Below are positions 24,318 through 34,358 of a stretch of 64,000 nt of DNA, one piece after another. The notes below the pieces were generated by a model. That model had not been told where the DNA came from and ran no database searches. It saw only the letters and a program-made list of their open reading frames with translations. A program made the position numbers and the translations under genes. The stretch spans positions 2,008,417 to 2,072,416 of the forward strand of contig NZ_KV917369.1 of assembly GCF_002019595.1 (NCBI RefSeq), written 5' to 3'. The first letter of the stretch is position 1. Every line of letters starts with the position of its first letter. This DNA comes from Priestia abyssalis (GTDB lineage: Bacteria > Bacillota > Bacilli > Bacillales > Bacillaceae_H).

Positions 24318-24809
24318 TTAACACAAAACGATGATTTTATACGGCGTGGTTTGTGCAGGGATACTTTTTGTGGAAGGACCGTAGATGACAATTAAATTTC
24401 GGTTTGCAGGATTTCTTGAAAAGGCTTGCCCGTTTGTCAATAATATTTGGGTATAGGGGGATATATTTAATTTTAACAGGCCGTCACTGCTCACCAATTG
24501 CCCGTTAAAATAATCTACTTTTACATTTTGATATGGATTATCTTTTACCATCACAAGCGCTCCATATTGCGGCGGGAAAATAAGGGGAACAGGCGCATTT
24601 CCATCATAATACCCGGTTACTCGGTCTCCAACTGCCACCATTACATGGTCCACAAAGTAAGTGGCGGGTGACGCGACGAAATTGACTAATACGCCGAATT
24701 CGTTTTCCACAGAGATTAATTTATAACAGCCTTCCGCTTCCCCGTTTTGTCCTATCATAAAATCATTAATCATGGTGATGGTACCATGAAAAGATTTAAA
24801 ATTTATCAT
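24318..24809 (-). CDS. uncharacterised beta-rich protein, 163 aa
   Basis: No signal peptide or membrane helix. The sequence is rich in short beta strands (GVLVNFVASPATYFVDHV, GDRVTGYYDGNAPVPLIFPPQY, YGALVMVKD), suggesting a beta-barrel or OB-like fold. The central DRVTGYYDG..P.P.IFPP..GALV stretch looks like a ligand-binding loop. GGAGGT lies six bases before the ATG, so the gene is real. I recall similar proteins only as hypothetical in Bacillus and clostridia. It shares the terminator with the ftsZ-like gene but runs the other way. Confidence 0.7.
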   Translation of the reverse strand: MINFKSFHGTITMINDFMIGQNGEAEGCYKLISVENEFGVLVNFVASPATYFVDHVMVAVGDRVTGYYDGNAPVPLIFPPQYGALVMVKDNPYQNVKVDYFNGQLVSSDGLLKLNISPYTQILLTNGQAFSRNPANRNLIVIYGPSTKSIPAQTTPYKIIVLC

Positions 24810-25061
24810 ACGTTTACCTCCATCGCGATCTTAAACATAACCCTAATATCCTATATAATTTATGTAGAATGAGCGGGAGTGGTGAATAGCAATGTTTTCG
24901 TTCGTCTTTTACACTTATTGTTTCTCTTGAAACAATATCAGAGGATGAATCGACAGCAGTGTAGGATATAAAAAGCTAACTTCACTGAACTGACATAATT
25001 TTTTAAATAATAGATGTTGAAGATTTCTGAAGAATTTGATAAGATGAAATAAATCAAAAGA

Positions 25062-25162
25062 CTATGTGTAACTGGCGAAACGCGGAGAACCGTGAGGGAG
25101 CACATAGTGTCGTAGCCGTTCGCCTGGGCAGAGGTAAGGAAGTACTCCTTGCCTCTTTCTGT
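25062..25162 (+). promoter_or_regulatory. ZTP (pfl) riboswitch with terminator
   Basis: CTATGTG (25,062) pairs with CACATAG (25,101), enclosing ACTGGCGAAACGCGGAG and CCGTGAGGGAGC. The second conserved half, GCCGTTCGCCTGGGCA, follows at 25,115-25,130. These are the hallmark blocks of the pfl/ZTP aptamer, which binds ZTP/ZMP when 10-formyl-tetrahydrofolate is short. AGAGGTAAGG/CCTTGCCTCT with TTTCTGTTT (25,129-25,162) is the terminator switch; ligand binding should prevent termination and turn on serA. Confidence 0.9.
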
Positions 25163-25269
25163 TTACTGGGAGGGGATAGCTCATTCTACTTTCATTATTA
25201 TAGCAGTTGCGCATTTTCATATTTTTATAAAATTTGAAAACCATCATCTACGAAAAGGGAGAGAATCAT

Positions 25270-26469
25270 ATGAGCACAGTTACTTTAGACAAAGTGAAAA
25301 CAATCAAAACGTTAAATAATATTGCACAAAGCGGGCTAAATGTATTTAATAAGGGTAACTTTACAATCGACAATGATAGTGAAAATCCTGATGCGTTTGT
25401 TCTTCGCAGCTTTAATATGCATTCAATGGAATTCGGCAGCAATTTAAAAGCCATCGCACGTGCGGGTGCTGGTGTGAATAATATTCCAGTTGATAAATGC
25501 ACAGAGCAAGGAATTGTGGTATTCAATACTCCTGGTGCCAATGCGAACGCTGTAAAAGAAATCGTTCTTACGTCATTAATGGCTTCATCTCGTAACCTTT
25601 TTGCCGGTGTCGCTTGGACAAAGACATTAGACGGTGAAGGCGATCAAATTCCGAAGCTTGTAGAAGCAGGAAAGAAACAATTTGTTGGAAAAGAAATTAA
25701 AGGTAAAACTTTAGGTGTGATCGGTTTAGGCGCAATCGGTGCGCTTGTAGCAAATGATGCGTTAGATTTAGACATGGACGTTATCGGATTTGATCCATTC
25801 ATCTCTGTCGATACAGCTTGGAACTTATCACGTAAAGTGCAGCGCGCGATGACGATTGAGGAGCTATTTGCGAACGCTGATTATATTACGGTACACGTTC
25901 CATTAACAAATGATACAAGAGGAATGTTTAACAAAGAAACATTCAGCATCATGAAGCAGGGTGTTCATATTTTGAACTTCTCACGCGGTGAGCTTGTGAA
26001 TGAAATTGATATGGCTGTTGCACTTGAAGAGGGAACAGTCGGTAAGTATATTACAGACTTCCCGAATGAAAATGTATTGAAAATGAAAAATACGGTTCCA
26101 ATTCCGCATCTTGGTGCATCTACACAAGAATCAGAGGAAAACTGTGCGATTATGGCAGCTCGCCAGGTGAAGGACTTTTTAGAAACAGGTAACGTCAAAA
26201 ACTCAGTGAATTTCCCGAACGCTTCTCTTCCTTACACAGGTAAGAAACGTGTGGCAGCTTTCCACCAAAACGTTCCAAACATGGTTGGACAAATCACGCA
26301 GGCTTTATCAAACTACAATTTAAACATTGCTGACATGGTGAACAGAAGCCGCGGTGAGTACGCGTACACATTAATTGACATTGACAATGAAGTAAACGGC
26401 GATATCGTACCTAAATTGGAGGAAAAAATCAACCAAATCGAAGGTATCGTAACAACACGTATTATTTAA
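25270..26469 (+). CDS. serA: D-3-phosphoglycerate dehydrogenase
   Basis: 399 aa, oxidises 3-phosphoglycerate to 3-phosphohydroxypyruvate, the first step to serine. The NAD site is GVIGLGAIGALVAND with an acidic DPF at the end of the next strand. Catalytic Arg and Glu are in the NFSRGE and FPNEN regions, and His in IPHLGAST. A C-terminal ACT domain (about 320-399) allows feedback by serine. It is the short form, without the intervening domain of the 525-aa B. subtilis SerA. ATG 25,270 follows AAGGGAGAG; the longer frame from 25,234 lies inside the leader. The ZTP riboswitch ties serine supply to one-carbon demand. No serC is adjacent. Confidence 0.92.
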   Translation: MSTVTLDKVKTIKTLNNIAQSGLNVFNKGNFTIDNDSENPDAFVLRSFNMHSMEFGSNLKAIARAGAGVNNIPVDKCTEQGIVVFNTPGANANAVKEIVLTSLMASSRNLFAGVAWTKTLDGEGDQIPKLVEAGKKQFVGKEIKGKTLGVIGLGAIGALVANDALDLDMDVIGFDPFISVDTAWNLSRKVQRAMTIEELFANADYITVHVPLTNDTRGMFNKETFSIMKQGVHILNFSRGELVNEIDMAVALEEGTVGKYITDFPNENVLKMKNTVPIPHLGASTQESEENCAIMAARQVKDFLETGNVKNSVNFPNASLPYTGKKRVAAFHQNVPNMVGQITQALSNYNLNIADMVNRSRGEYAYTLIDIDNEVNGDIVPKLEEKINQIEGIVTTRII

Positions 26470-26570
26470 GCATACGCTAGTCAGGACGATTAAATATGGT
26501 TGAACTCCCGTCATTAGGAGTCGACTTTAAATAAACCTTACATTTTAATAGCTGCATTCACTTTTTAGAA

Positions 26571-26600
26571 AAGGCCGGGGAGAATTTCCCCGGCTTTTTG
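26571..26600 (+). terminator. terminator of serA
   Basis: GCCGGGGA/TCCCCGGC stem, then TTTTTGTT. Confidence 0.85.
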
Positions 26601-26892
26601 TTATTTTTAACCTTAACTTATATTGCCGATGATTGTTTATCTAGATTTTCTTTTGTTCACAAATGCTTAAATGTTTTAGATGAATAGATGTTTGTCAAGG
26701 AAATGCAATTGTATTCACTTTGGAACTTCATTATTATAGAATAAGTAATTTAACTGTTAGATAATGAAAGGAAGAGGCCGGGCCTTTCTGTCTTAAATAA
26801 TAATGTTGATTGTTTTCGTCAAATGAGTCAAAAGTCAACACTATACTTTAACAGAGCATAAAAATAAAAAATTCGTGTTTTTTGGAGTTAAT
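26601..26892. other. AT-rich intergenic region
   Basis: No coding frame. TATACT near 26,840 with TTGATT/GTCAAA about 20 bases upstream could be the promoter of the AraC gene, but spacing is poor. Confidence 0.25.
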
Positions 26893-27693
26893 ATGAGATA
26901 TAAAGAATTAAAACCACCAGCCGAATTGGAGCCTTTTGTGAAATGCTTCTGGTACCTTAATAGAGAGTACAAAGAATTGGAAGATGGTGAAGTTCTTTGG
27001 CCAGATGGTTGTTATGAAATTATCTTTCATTATGGTGCTAAATATGAAGTAAATGGTAAGCCTCTAGATAATTCGTTTCTAATAGGTTCATTAACTCATT
27101 ACCATCAATTAAAGGCTCAAGGAAAAATAAGATTATTCGGCATCCGTTTAAAACCTTGGGGATTAAAATTGTTATCAGATACAGACGTAAAAGTATTAAG
27201 AGATAAATTTATACCTCTTTCCAATATATTTTGTAAAAGTAATGTAGAGAACTTGCAGACTATTCTAAAGGATAAGGAATTGGAAGAGGGAGTCACTATT
27301 TTAACTGAATTTTTACTAGGTATATTAAAGCAAACTACCACAGATGACCGTTCGTTTATAACATTTCTAGCAGAACTTTATGAAAACCCTGTTGGCCAAG
27401 AGTTGCAAGCTATTCATGAAAAAAGCAAATATTCTCAAAGGCAATTTCAAAGAAAAACAATTGAACTTACTGGGCTGTCTCCTAAAAAATTAAGTAAAGT
27501 TGCAAGGTTTAATCAAGTGCGGCTAAAAATATTTCGCAACAGAGAAATAGATCTATATGATTGCATGCATGAGTATGGATATTATGATTATGCCCACTTT
27601 TCAAAGGATTTTAAAGAATGTATAGGTTTGACCCCTAAAGAATATAAAAAGTGGTTATTAGAAAAAATAAACCCATTTAAAAAGATGATATAG
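26893..27693 (+). CDS. AraC-family regulator with DUF6597-type N-terminus
   Basis: 266 aa. The N-terminal 130 residues (LEPFVKCFWYLNRE, WPDGCYEIIFHYG, FGIRLKPWGL) match the DUF6597 sensor domain found in AraC regulators of this type. The C-terminal half has two HTH motifs, with the AraC end YYDYAHFSKDFKECIGLTP. ATG 26,893 follows TGGAGT; GTG 26,875 is less likely. A VOC-family protein gene follows in the same direction, separated by a repeat element, a common pairing for this regulator class. The signal and target are unknown. Confidence 0.87.
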   Translation: MRYKELKPPAELEPFVKCFWYLNREYKELEDGEVLWPDGCYEIIFHYGAKYEVNGKPLDNSFLIGSLTHYHQLKAQGKIRLFGIRLKPWGLKLLSDTDVKVLRDKFIPLSNIFCKSNVENLQTILKDKELEEGVTILTEFLLGILKQTTTDDRSFITFLAELYENPVGQELQAIHEKSKYSQRQFQRKTIELTGLSPKKLSKVARFNQVRLKIFRNREIDLYDCMHEYGYYDYAHFSKDFKECIGLTPKEYKKWLLEKINPFKKMI

Positions 27694-27838
27694 ATCGATT
27701 TAGAAAATTCGACATGATCAAAGAACGGCCATGCCAAATTTTCTAACCTTTGAGGGCGAATTGAAGCTGTCTGAATCACTGATTGTGAATGCTTCTTAGT
27801 GGAATGAAGATGTGTCAAGTTATCAAGTGGAATATATA
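27688..27838 (-). repeat. TATATA-bounded MITE-like element, copy 2 (151 bp)
   Basis: Begins TATAGATCGATTTAGAAAATTCGACAT (split: TATAGATCGATTTAG, AAAATTCGACAT) and ends TCAAGTGGAATATATA. The TAG stop codon of the AraC gene is formed by its first bases. Same orientation as copy 1. Confidence 0.7.
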
Positions 27839-27917
27839 AGAATAATGTCGTTTTTTTACAAGAAGAATAAGATCATGATTGATAAACTCATAGTACAAAC
27901 TATTGAGGAGGATTTAT

Positions 27918-28280
27918 ATGATAACAAATTTAGGAACTGTAGCAATTTATGTTGAAGATCAGCAAAAGGCAAAGGATTTTTGGACAGGGAAAGTTGGTTT
28001 TGAGGTGACGGCTGAATTTCCAATGGGACCAAATGCATTCTGGCTGGAGGTCGCCCCTAAAAATGCTAAAACACGTCTAGTGCTCTATCCTAAAGGAATG
28101 ATGCAAGGTTCAGAAAGTATGAAAGCATCCATTGTATTTGAATGTGATCATGTAATGGAAACTTATGAAATGATGAAGGGAAATGGTGTTCAATTTAAAG
28201 AAGAGCCGAAAGAAATGCAGTGGGGGACTTTTGTTCAGTTTAGTGATGAAGATGGTAATGAGTTTGTATTAAAGGGTTAA
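27918..28280 (+). CDS. VOC/glyoxalase-family protein
   Basis: 120 aa. Starts ITNLGTVAIYVEDQQKAKDF and ends FVQFSDEDGNEFVL, the usual frame of the glyoxalase/bleomycin-resistance/dioxygenase fold. A Glu near the C-terminus and the FWLEV strand are candidate metal-side positions. ATG 27,918 follows GGAGGA. Likely the target of, or partner to, the AraC regulator upstream. Activity unknown. Confidence 0.83.
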   Translation: MITNLGTVAIYVEDQQKAKDFWTGKVGFEVTAEFPMGPNAFWLEVAPKNAKTRLVLYPKGMMQGSESMKASIVFECDHVMETYEMMKGNGVQFKEEPKEMQWGTFVQFSDEDGNEFVLKG

Positions 28281-28289
28281 TGTGAGTGG

Positions 28290-28320
28290 GACAGGTTAAG
28301 TTTACATACCTGTCTTTTTT
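28290..28320 (+). terminator. terminator of VOC gene
   Basis: ACAGGT/ACCTGT stem followed by seven T. Confidence 0.7.
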
Positions 28321-28712
28321 TGCGTTGATTATTTGATTTACCATAAAAATCACGGTGAATTGTATCATAAATGTGATAGATATCTTGGATAAAAAATTGT
28401 ATTATCATAGCATGAGTCATAAATCCGCTTGAGCAAATTTTACCCTTTGGGGAGAGCGGCCCTGTTTATTTTTATTCCGCTCTGCATGATCGATTTACCC
28501 ATCTCCGTATCTTTTTTGTCCGTTTAATTAAGCTCTCGAGCGACTAACTGTTTAAGGTTTATCCCCATTAACGAATAGTAAGAGGAAGTTTCCTTTATAC
28601 AGCAGAATACTTTTTGGTGTAATATAATATTAATAGATCTTTTTTCAAAATTATTTTACAGAGCTAAAGTATCGAATATGAATAGTAGTCTATAGAGAGT
28701 AGGAATAAATTG
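28321..28712. other. intergenic region with short inverted repeats
   Basis: AGAGCGG/CCGCTCT (28,453-28,486) can pair. A shrunken GGGCAGTAA-family repeat lies at 28,557. TAATATAATATTAATA near 28,619 may hold the -10 of the downstream regulator gene. No coding frame. Confidence 0.3.
28557..28601 (+). repeat. GGGCAGTAA-family repeat, internally deleted copy
   Basis: TTTATCCCCATTAACGAATAGTAAG joins directly to AGGAAGTTTCCTTTATA. The two ends of the family (full copies at 30,053 and 42,806) are kept and the middle is lost. Confidence 0.5.
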
Positions 28713-30017
28713 ATGTATAAAGTCGGGATTATTGGGCCGAATATGTCCGTAGAGCGAATCATCAATTTGGCTAAAGAGCTTGAAACGGGAATAGAATGTA
28801 TAGCTTACCCCGCCGAGGATGTTAAGCAAATGAAAAACACTATTTTGGAGCATAGTCAACAAGTTAATGCATGGCTCCTTTCTGGACCTGTTCCCTATGC
28901 AATTGCCAAACAAGTGTTAGATTCAGACGAAAAACTATATTATATTATGGTGACCGAATCCAGTATCTATAAGGTTTTTTTGCAGATGTCGTATTCTTTA
29001 GGGAAAATTATAGAAAGAGCAAGTATAGATATGATCGATGTGCTGCAGGAAAATCTAGTAACAAAAGCATTCAAACAATTGGATAAGGCGCCAGCTGACA
29101 TTTACATAAAATCTTTCACGGCTGACTTTAATACCGAGGAATTAATCCACTTCCATATTGATTTATGGAAGAAAGGAAAGACAGAAGGAGCTTTCACCTG
29201 TTTGCCTGCGGTTTATGATGTTTTAACAAAAGAGGGAATTCCAGTATATCGGCTATCTCCAACCGACATAGAAGTTGAACAAACGTTAAAAATGCTTGCT
29301 GGACGAGTTAAAACTTTCTACTTCCAATCTACACAAGTCGGCATCGAAATCATCGAGATTGAGCAATTTGATCAAATTATTGAAAAGACAAATAATATTT
29401 ACCATCCTCAATATTTGGAACTTGATTTAAATAAGGCCATACTTAAGCTTTGTGAAAGATTAAATGGTTCATTTTTATATAAGGGAAATGGTCGATATGT
29501 GATTTTTAGTTCGCGTGGTGCGATTGAAAGGGAAATCACGCAGCTGCAAAAGACGGTTGAACAGTTGTCACTTGAAACTGATACGGCCGTTTCGGTAGGA
29601 ATTGGCTTTGGAGAGACGGCATTTTCGGCAGAACTGAATGCCCGCCGTGCCGTTCAACAGTCAAAAATGAAAGGAAATGGCGAGATCTTTATTGTACAGG
29701 AAAACGGTTTGATGGTGGAATCTGTAGGTAAAGAGGAAGAATTGGTGTATTCCTACCGTTCGGAAGACAAGGATGTCATTGAGAATTTGAACAAAGCGAA
29801 TATAAGTATAAAGACATTTAAGAAAATTGAAGCGCTTATTAACCGAATGGGGTGGGACAGTTTTGCTGCATCTGACTTAGCTACACACTTAGCTATGACG
29901 CTTCGAAATGCTCAGCGTATTATAGCAAGTCTTTGTGAGTTTAATTTGGCCGAGGCTGTAGGAGAAGAAGTGCGTTCTGGTCGGGGAAGACCGAGCAAAA
30001 TCTACCGTTTGAAATAG
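28713..30017 (+). CDS. regulator with GGDEF-like middle domain and C-terminal winged helix
   Basis: 434 aa. Residues 1-110 (VGIIGPNMSVERIINLAKEL, AWLLSGPVPYAIAK) resemble a sensor domain of periplasmic-binding fold as in PrpR-type regulators. A middle region (about 210-330), with VSVGIGFGETAFSAELNARR, looks like a degenerate GGDEF/GTP cyclohydrolase III-type domain. The last 70 residues form an HTH ending SGRGRPSKIYRL. A clear homologue lies at 62,769-64,000. ATG 28,713 is preferred to TTG 28,710. I do not know the signal or targets. Confidence 0.7.
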   Translation: MYKVGIIGPNMSVERIINLAKELETGIECIAYPAEDVKQMKNTILEHSQQVNAWLLSGPVPYAIAKQVLDSDEKLYYIMVTESSIYKVFLQMSYSLGKIIERASIDMIDVLQENLVTKAFKQLDKAPADIYIKSFTADFNTEELIHFHIDLWKKGKTEGAFTCLPAVYDVLTKEGIPVYRLSPTDIEVEQTLKMLAGRVKTFYFQSTQVGIEIIEIEQFDQIIEKTNNIYHPQYLELDLNKAILKLCERLNGSFLYKGNGRYVIFSSRGAIEREITQLQKTVEQLSLETDTAVSVGIGFGETAFSAELNARRAVQQSKMKGNGEIFIVQENGLMVESVGKEEELVYSYRSEDKDVIENLNKANISIKTFKKIEALINRMGWDSFAASDLATHLAMTLRNAQRIIASLCEFNLAEAVGEEVRSGRGRPSKIYRLK

Positions 30018-30052
30018 AGAGCTGACCTGGATTTGCAAAAGCATACCTTCAA

Positions 30053-30205
30053 ATTTATCCCGCATTAATGGGCAGTAAGACCCCCACTTCCGACGTACAG
30101 GATGTACTAGCAAAGGCGTTGCAACAGGACGATGCGTTCTTAGCCTTTGATCATTTAGTTAAGCGGGGATAAAGGAAAACCTCCACTGATGGAAGTTTTC
30201 TTTAT
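30053..30205 (+). repeat. GGGCAGTAA-family repeat, full copy A
   Basis: TTTATCCCGCATTAATGGGCAGTAAGACCCCC opens it (TTTATCCCGCATTAATGGGC, AGTAAGACCCCC), and GGAAAACCTCCACTGATGG with AAGTTTTCTTTAT closes it. Copy B at 42,806 matches at both ends but has a different, shorter middle. Confidence 0.55.
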
Positions 30206-30252
30206 TACCATAGTGATCAAGTTAAGTGATGTATAAAAAGAATAGAGTAAGG

Positions 30253-30297
30253 AAATCCTTTGTGCGCATTATGTTGAGTGCACAAAGGATTTTTTAT
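30253..30297 (+). terminator. strong terminator
   Basis: AAATCCTTTGTGC pairs with GCACAAAGGATTT, followed by TTTATTT. Confidence 0.8.
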
Positions 30298-30719
30298 TTC
30301 CCTCTCATTCTACATTCCAGCTAAATAAAGATTCAGTTTATTTATTTTTTGTATAAAAGAACTCAAATAATCATAGGGAAGGAGAGTTATCTTTAGTTTA
30401 GTCTAGTCTTTTCTAAAAGATGGTGGTTATTTACTTTGGCCATTAGGCAAGCAGAGACAGTAGTACGACATTTTTGAAAGCGCTTAAAAACATATTGAAA
30501 AATAAAAAACTCTCTTGTAAAATTAATATAACGAAAAATTCGTTATATATTCGTTTTATATATCTAAATCTAAATCTTATTTTGAAAGCGGTATCAATTT
30601 TGTGAGATTAGTGGGATGCACCACTAAAAGGGACGATAAAAACTTGTATTCCTTTATAAAGTTTGCTTACGACTTTTAAATTAACAATACTCCACAAACA
30701 ATAGAAGGAGAGATCGTGA
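30298..30719. other. regulatory region upstream of spo0E-like gene
   Basis: A stretch of over 400 bases with no coding frame. TGAAAGCGCTTAAA at 30,475-30,488 resembles a CcpA cre site. The sequence around ATATATTCGTTTTATATATC (30,545) is near-symmetrical and AT-rich. Sporulation regulators often have such long, multi-input upstream regions. Confidence 0.3.
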
Positions 30720-30935
30720 ATGATTTTGAAAAATGCACAAGACTTAATGAGGGGTATAACTCAAGATCGAAAGGATATGTATGAATTGACAAAGATTAAA
30801 GGTCTTTCTGATCCAGAAGTCATAAGAATCAGCGAGCGATTAGATAGAAAAATTATTATGTTGCAAAAAATGATAAATTCGATTCGCTCCTCACAAACAG
30901 AGATGGACCGTTATTATGATTACAAACATGGATGA
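30720..30935 (+). CDS. Spo0E-family aspartyl-phosphate phosphatase
   Basis: 71 aa, two helices joined by a short turn. ISERLDRKIIMLQKM carries the Spo0E signature SxxLDxxI. Proteins of this family dephosphorylate Spo0A-phosphate and delay sporulation. GAAGGAGAG precedes the ATG. It lies 300 bases before the penicillin acylase gene, in the same direction but with its own long upstream region. Confidence 0.85.
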   Translation: MILKNAQDLMRGITQDRKDMYELTKIKGLSDPEVIRISERLDRKIIMLQKMINSIRSSQTEMDRYYDYKHG

Positions 30936-31248
30936 GTCTGTGTATATCGTTGAATCATCCCTTATAGCAACCAAATAAATCGGAGCATAGATAAAAAATA
31001 AAACAATTATTCATAACTCGTTTTTATTTTGTTATATTTTTGGGGAATTTAAAGATTACAAGTAACTTTGGGAAAAGAAATATTTATCTCATAAAATAGG
31101 TATTATATCGCTAATGAACTAGTAATTACCTTGGAAAATATCATACTTTTATACTGAATATTTAAAATATTCAAACTAATATATTGATTTAATATAACAT
31201 AAAACATATAATTCGTTTTGTTGGTGTTTTATATTATGGAGGTGGATT
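30936..31248. other. AT-rich region upstream of penicillin acylase gene
   Basis: Very AT-rich, with several TATAAT-like hexamers and no clear best promoter. No coding frame. Confidence 0.25.
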
Positions 31249-33663
31249 TTGGACATGTGGAGTAAGGTGTTAATTTTATTGTCTGTAGTCATTGCTTTCA
31301 TTTTTCCTCAAAGTATGGTGCATGCAGGAAAGAATGAGCAAATAGGAGAGGTCAAGGTCATACGTGATCAATACGGAGTCCCTCATTTATATGCTGAAAA
31401 TAAAAAAGATTTATATAAAGCATATGGGTATGTAATGGCTAAAGACCGCCTTTTTCAGCTGGAAATGTTCCGGCGCGGAAATGAAGGAACTGTTTCAGAG
31501 ATTTTTGGAGAAGAATATTTATTAAAGGATGAGCAAAGCCGAAGGGATGGGTACAGCAATAAGGAAATTCAAAAAATGATTAAAAGTTTAGATCCTCAGT
31601 CGAAAGAATTGATCGATCAATTTGCCCAAGGTATTACGATGTATGTAAAAGAAGCCCGTAAAGACCCAGATGAGAAACTATCTAAAGAATTTCATGACTA
31701 CAAGTTTTTACCCCGAGAATGGACCTCAGTAGATGTCATCCGTATTTATATGGTTTCTATGACTTTCTTCATGGATAATCACCAAGAATTAAAAAATGCC
31801 GAGATATTGACGAAGTTGGAAGACAAATATGGAAAAGAACAAGCTATGCAAATGTTCAATGACTTAGTGTGGAAGAATGATCCAAATGCCCCTACAAGTA
31901 TCGTAAGCGGGGAGAAGGCAACAGACGATTCGGTTTCTTCTGTTGCTCATCAATCTATTTCTTCTAGCGTGGTAAATGCTTCAAAAGAAATTGAGAAGCA
32001 AAGAGAAAATTTTATCGAGTCATCGGAAGAACTTGGCCTGCCGTTAAAGATCGGAAGCAATGCAGCGATTGTTGGTTCCAAGAAATCGAAAACAGGTAAT
32101 GCTTTATTACTAAGCGGTCCCCAAGTAGGCTTTGTAGCTCCGGGCTTTTTATATGAAGTAGGCTTACATGCCCCTGGTTTTGATATAGCAGGATCTGGTT
32201 TCATCGGTTACCCATTCATCATGTTTGGTGCCAATAAGCACTTTGCTTTAAGTGCTACGGCCGGATACGGAAATGTAACGGATATTTTTGAAGAAAAATT
32301 AAACCCTAAAAACTCTTATCAATATCTTTATAACGGGACATGGAAAGACATGAAGAAGCGAACCGAAACTTTTATTGTACGCGGCGCTAACGGCGAAAAG
32401 AAAAAAGTAGAAAAGAACTATTATCACACAGTGCATGGGCCGGTCATCAGTCTGGATGAACAAAAACATATCGCGTACAGCAAATCATGGTCATTCCGAG
32501 GCACTGAAGCACAAAGTATTGCGGCCTACATGAAAGCCAATTGGGCAAAAAATTTAAAAGAGTTTGAGAAGGCAGCAAGTGAATATACCATGTCATTAAA
32601 CTGGTACTATGCTGACAAAAAAGGTAATATTGCTTATTACCATGTTGGAAAATACCCGATTAGAAACGATAAAATCGATCAAAGGATTCCTACACCAGGA
32701 ACTGGCGAGTATGAATGGAAGGGCTTTTTGCCTTTTCAAAAGAACCCGCATGTGATCAATCCTGAGAACGGATATGTAGTCAATTGGAACAATAAGCCTG
32801 CTGGTACGTGGACCAATGGGGAACTTAGTATGTATTGGGGACAAGATAATCGGGTCCAGCAATTTATAAATGGAATGGAAGCGGGAGAGAAAGTTACATT
32901 GAAAGATCTTAATGAAATCAATTATACTGCCAGCTTTGCGCAATTACGTACCCATTACTTTAAACCGCTATTAATCAAAACGTTAGACAAATACAAAGAT
33001 ACTAACAATGATTATCAATATTTAATTGACCAATTAGAAGGCTGGAATAATTTAAAAGAAGATGTGAATAAAGACGGATATTATGATGCTGGTATTGCTG
33101 CTTTCTTTGATGAATGGTGGAAAATTGTTCACAATCAACTATTTCAAGATTCTTTGGGAGAAATGTATGGGTTAACGAAAGAAATCACCGATCATCGTTA
33201 TGGAGCTACACTGGCCTATAAGGTGTTAAATGAAGATCAAACAAATTTTGATTGGGTGAACGAAGATCCTGAAAAAATTATTTTAGAGAGTGTAGATCAA
33301 GCGCTCGATAAGTTAGGAAAAGACAAGAAAGTGGAAGAATGGCGTTCGCCGATTAAAATGATGACATTTGGCGGAAAGTCGTTAATTGGTGTGCCGCATG
33401 GCATCGTTGCTCCTCCTCCAATTATTGAAATGAACCGGGGCAGTGAAAACCATTATATCGAAATGACCCCTGAAGGACCAGAAGGCTTTAACGTGACACC
33501 GCCAGGTCAAATCGGGTTTGTCAAAAAAGACGGAACGGTTAGCGATCATTACGATGATCAAATTGAATTATATGCAAACTGGACATTTAAAAACTATTTA
33601 TTCGATAAGAAGGATATTGAAAAAGCCGCTGTCACGATAAATGAAATAACCGTTAGTAACTAG
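31249..33663 (+). CDS. pac: penicillin G acylase precursor, secreted
   Basis: 804 aa from TTG (GGAGGTG six bases upstream); ATG at 31,255 is the alternative. A Sec signal ([19 protein letters not shown], cleavage after VHA) exports it. It is an Ntn hydrolase made as one chain and cut into alpha and beta parts. The new N-terminus is the nucleophile Ser, about residue 270, in [30 protein letters not shown] and [15 protein letters not shown] are nearly those of the B. megaterium enzyme. It hydrolyses penicillin G to phenylacetate and 6-APA; the natural role may be use of phenylacetylated compounds or amide scavenging. No phenylacetate catabolic genes are nearby. Confidence 0.95.
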   Translation: MDMWSKVLILLSVVIAFIFPQSMVHAGKNEQIGEVKVIRDQYGVPHLYAENKKDLYKAYGYVMAKDRLFQLEMFRRGNEGTVSEIFGEEYLLKDEQSRRDGYSNKEIQKMIKSLDPQSKELIDQFAQGITMYVKEARKDPDEKLSKEFHDYKFLPREWTSVDVIRIYMVSMTFFMDNHQELKNAEILTKLEDKYGKEQAMQMFNDLVWKNDPNAPTSIVSGEKATDDSVSSVAHQSISSSVVNASKEIEKQRENFIESSEELGLPLKIGSNAAIVGSKKSKTGNALLLSGPQVGFVAPGFLYEVGLHAPGFDIAGSGFIGYPFIMFGANKHFALSATAGYGNVTDIFEEKLNPKNSYQYLYNGTWKDMKKRTETFIVRGANGEKKKVEKNYYHTVHGPVISLDEQKHIAYSKSWSFRGTEAQSIAAYMKANWAKNLKEFEKAASEYTMSLNWYYADKKGNIAYYHVGKYPIRNDKIDQRIPTPGTGEYEWKGFLPFQKNPHVINPENGYVVNWNNKPAGTWTNGELSMYWGQDNRVQQFINGMEAGEKVTLKDLNEINYTASFAQLRTHYFKPLLIKTLDKYKDTNNDYQYLIDQLEGWNNLKEDVNKDGYYDAGIAAFFDEWWKIVHNQLFQDSLGEMYGLTKEITDHRYGATLAYKVLNEDQTNFDWVNEDPEKIILESVDQALDKLGKDKKVEEWRSPIKMMTFGGKSLIGVPHGIVAPPPIIEMNRGSENHYIEMTPEGPEGFNVTPPGQIGFVKKDGTVSDHYDDQIELYANWTFKNYLFDKKDIEKAAVTINEITVSN

Positions 33664-33678
33664 ATCATTTTTTATCTA

Positions 33679-33786
33679 TATATACTCCACTTAATAACTC
33701 GACACGTTTCATTCCATCGAAAGGGGTTCACAAACGGGGATTCAGACAACTTGATTTCGCTCTCAAGGGCTAAATCGATCTATATA
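33679..33786 (+). repeat. TATATA-bounded MITE-like element, copy 3 (108 bp)
   Basis: Starts TATATACTCCACTTAATAAC, then TCGACACG, and ends CTAAATCGATCTATATA. It lacks the internal AGAAAATT hairpin seen in copy 4. It directly follows the penicillin acylase gene. Confidence 0.65.
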
Positions 33787-33802
33787 ATTGATTCGGTAAA
33801 TA

Positions 33803-33858
33803 AAAGAACCGTCAAGAAAACCCTGGATTTTCCCGGGATGCTCATGACGGTTCTTTTT
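33803..33858 (+). terminator. strong terminator downstream of pac
   Basis: AAAGAACCGTCA pairs with TGACGGTTCTTT around an inner CCCTGG/CCCGGG element, then TTT. Confidence 0.8.
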
Positions 33859-33923
33859 CAAGGAACTGATCCATAAGTTGTAGGTTTGAAATAAAGTTGC
33901 ACTGTTTATAAAGAAGTTTGATC

Positions 33924-33952
33924 AAAAATCCTGCTTGAAATGCAGGTTTTTT
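33924..33952 (+). terminator. short terminator
   Basis: AAATCCTGC/GCAGGTTT stem with TTTTC. No gene lies between it and the terminator at 33,803. Confidence 0.6.
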
Positions 33953-34358
33953 CTTGTTCAATAAACGAGTCAAATTGTAGAGGAACTCATCCTTAAAATT
34001 AATGGATATTTATGTTAAATTTTATAGAAGAGATGGTGACCAACCAACCTTAAACGCTTATCTTTTAAGAAACCTATCTAAAAACAACAATCTTTTAGAA
34101 AAGAGCCTAAACTAAAGAGCAGGATTCTTGAGGAATAATAATCTATTATAATAAGTAAATAGTAATCTTATTTAAAGAAGCAATTGCAATTTCGAAGTCT
34201 GAGAAATGTGGTCCTTAGAACCTTTGTGTACTTTTATGAGTCCCTCTAAACCATTAAAATCATACTTTAATAATTCAGGAGAAACAGTATGTTTTCGTTC
34301 ACAATCACTTAAATTGATAATGACAAGATAAAAATGTTAAAATTTTCATGTAATAAAC
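33953..34358. other. AT-rich region without identified gene
   Basis: About 400 bases between a terminator and a repeat element. No frame longer than a few dozen codons, and no clear promoter. Confidence 0.25.
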
